64,000 bases of DNA from Cetobacterium sp. 2A (GTDB taxonomy: Bacteria > Fusobacteriota > Fusobacteriia > Fusobacteriales > Fusobacteriaceae), in assembly GCF_014250685.1 (NCBI RefSeq), contig NZ_JACFAJ010000006.1:1014501-1078500 (forward strand). Direction: 5' to 3'. Below are positions 63,400-64,000 of this stretch, piece after piece. The notes under the pieces were generated by a model. That model was not told the origin of the DNA and searched no databases. It saw only the letters and a list, made by a program, of their open reading frames with translations. How positions within the stretch are numbered: position 1 is the stretch's first letter; the number at the start of each line of letters is the position of its first letter. The position numbers and the translations under genes are program-made.

Positions 63400-64000
63400 A
63401 TGAGATTAAATAGAGGAAATAAAAAATCATCAGAAATACTATATATAATTATAGCAATTACTATAATGGCATTTGTATTAAAAGGTGTAGTGAAGTATTT
63501 CAATGAACAAATAAGTGATGCACTTTTACCTCTCCAGTCGAAGATATATTTAACTGGAGAGGATTTAAAGAATAAGATAGAAAATATAAAAAGTTATAAT
63601 AAAACTTACGAAGAAAATTCGGATTTAAGGAAACAAGTTAGTGAAAAGCAGATGCTGGAAGAGGAGACTAAGTATTTAAGAGAAGAAAATAGAAGATTAA
63701 GAGAGCTTTTAGCTATTAAAGGCGAATTTAATTATAATTTTAAAATCGGAAAAGTTAGTTTTCATCAAGTAAGAGAGCTTTATGAAAGTTTTTCAATATC
63801 TTTGGGTTCTGAAAACGGAATGAAAAAAAATATGGTTGTTTTATCTGGAAAAAATTTAATAGGAAAAGTGGATAAAGTAATAAATAATTATTCTACAGTT
63901 CAAATGATAACAGATCAAGAAGTTGTTGTAAGCGTTCTCACTGAAAATAATTTATTAGGAATTGTGAGAGGAGACAGAAGTAATCAGTTATTTTTTGAAC
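63400..64000 (+). CDS. mreC: Rod shape-determining protein MreC (5' part)
   Basis: This gene runs off the end of the window; about 200 residues are visible. They show a short basic N-terminus, one TM helix (about residues 12-26), a coiled-coil region (about 50-100, ending LREENRRLRELLAIKG) and the start of the MreC beta-barrel domain (GKVSFHQVRELYESFSISLGSENGMKKNMVVL, then a GKV-x-KV turn). MreC scaffolds the cell-wall elongation complex in the periplasm. The ATG follows directly on the peptidase stop codon, so the two genes are probably cotranscribed. Confidence 0.9.
   Translation, partial: MRLNRGNKKSSEILYIIIAITIMAFVLKGVVKYFNEQISDALLPLQSKIYLTGEDLKNKIENIKSYNKTYEENSDLRKQVSEKQMLEEETKYLREENRRLRELLAIKGEFNYNFKIGKVSFHQVRELYESFSISLGSENGMKKNMVVLSGKNLIGKVDKVINNYSTVQMITDQEVVVSVLTENNLLGIVRGDRSNQLFFE

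Noticed and set aside
1-64000. tRNA genes, CRISPR arrays, insertion sequences or prophage
   Set aside because: Intergenic gaps are short and contain no cloverleaf, regularly spaced repeats, transposase or phage genes.

Overview
The window is an unbroken stretch of chromosomal core genome from an AT-rich, diderm (LPS-making), anaerobic bacterium. Three things together point to Fusobacteriota (Fusobacteriaceae; Cetobacterium/Fusobacterium-like, genus not resolved). The first is a Gram-negative envelope gene set (lpxK, lpxD, kdsB, bamA, tamB, skp, TolC-RND efflux). The second is strongly AT-biased codon use with AGA as the main Arg codon. The third is low-GC-Gram-positive-like content: a SigH-type sigma factor, a YkpA-like ABC-F protein, KtrAB-type K+ uptake, an NADH-linked [FeFe] hydrogenase and DUF4080 and DUF2344 proteins. 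No tRNA, rRNA, CRISPR array, prophage or insertion sequence is visible, and no gene-free gap exceeds about 210 bases.

Layout. 1-3.2 kb: the end of smc, then lpxK, an unknown gene, a PTS EIIA gene and nadD, closed by a palindromic bidirectional terminator. 3.2-4.5 kb (minus strand): an unknown gene and a histidine phosphatase. 4.6-6.9 kb: kdsB and a SpoIID/LytB lipoprotein whose domain halves are in swapped order. 6.9-13.5 kb: a TetR-controlled RND efflux operon (tetR-tolC-hlyD-acrB-PG0541) with two matching operator palindromes at its promoter. 13.6-18.8 kb: AIR-synthase-like, rsmB, a TrmR-like methyltransferase, an unknown gene and a DEAD-box helicase. 18.8-27.3 kb: mltG, a B12/radical SAM protein, tilS, ftsH, rpsO (own promoter and structured leader), a PapD-like chaperone and a YibE/F protein. 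27.4-34.4 kb: a five-gene peptide ABC transporter operon ending in a nucleoside kinase. 34.4-37.7 kb: a formate/nitrite channel facing a SigH-like sigma factor and an ABC-F ATPase. 37.8-40.5 kb: an old-yellow-enzyme-type oxidoreductase, then earP and efp. 40.6-54.5 kb: two small genes, then ktrBA-mnmG-rsmG-tamB-bamA-skp-lpxD. 54.5-64 kb: a DUF2344 gene, serS, a small membrane protein, fba, a three-gene hydrogenase operon, an M20 peptidase and the start of mreC.

How the genes fit together. Envelope biogenesis is the main theme. KdsB, LpxK and LpxD make Kdo-lipid A. BamA, Skp and TamB assemble the outer membrane. MltG, the SpoIID-like protein and MreC act on the peptidoglycan and cell shape. 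The tripartite pump uses that envelope. Peptide uptake, the M20 peptidase, the formate channel, aldolase and hydrogenase suit an amino-acid- and sugar-fermenting anaerobe that disposes of electrons as H2. EarP and EF-P form a complete substrate-modifier pair, and EF-P has Arg at position 32.

The observations most worth following are: the circularly permuted SpoIID-like lipoprotein; the rpsO leader hairpin carrying a G-U/G-C step like the S15 binding motif; the paired TetR operators; the SigH-like sigma factor in a non-sporulating diderm; and tamB next to a four-POTRA bamA with no tamA in view. I did not find a clearly new defence or mobile system here.
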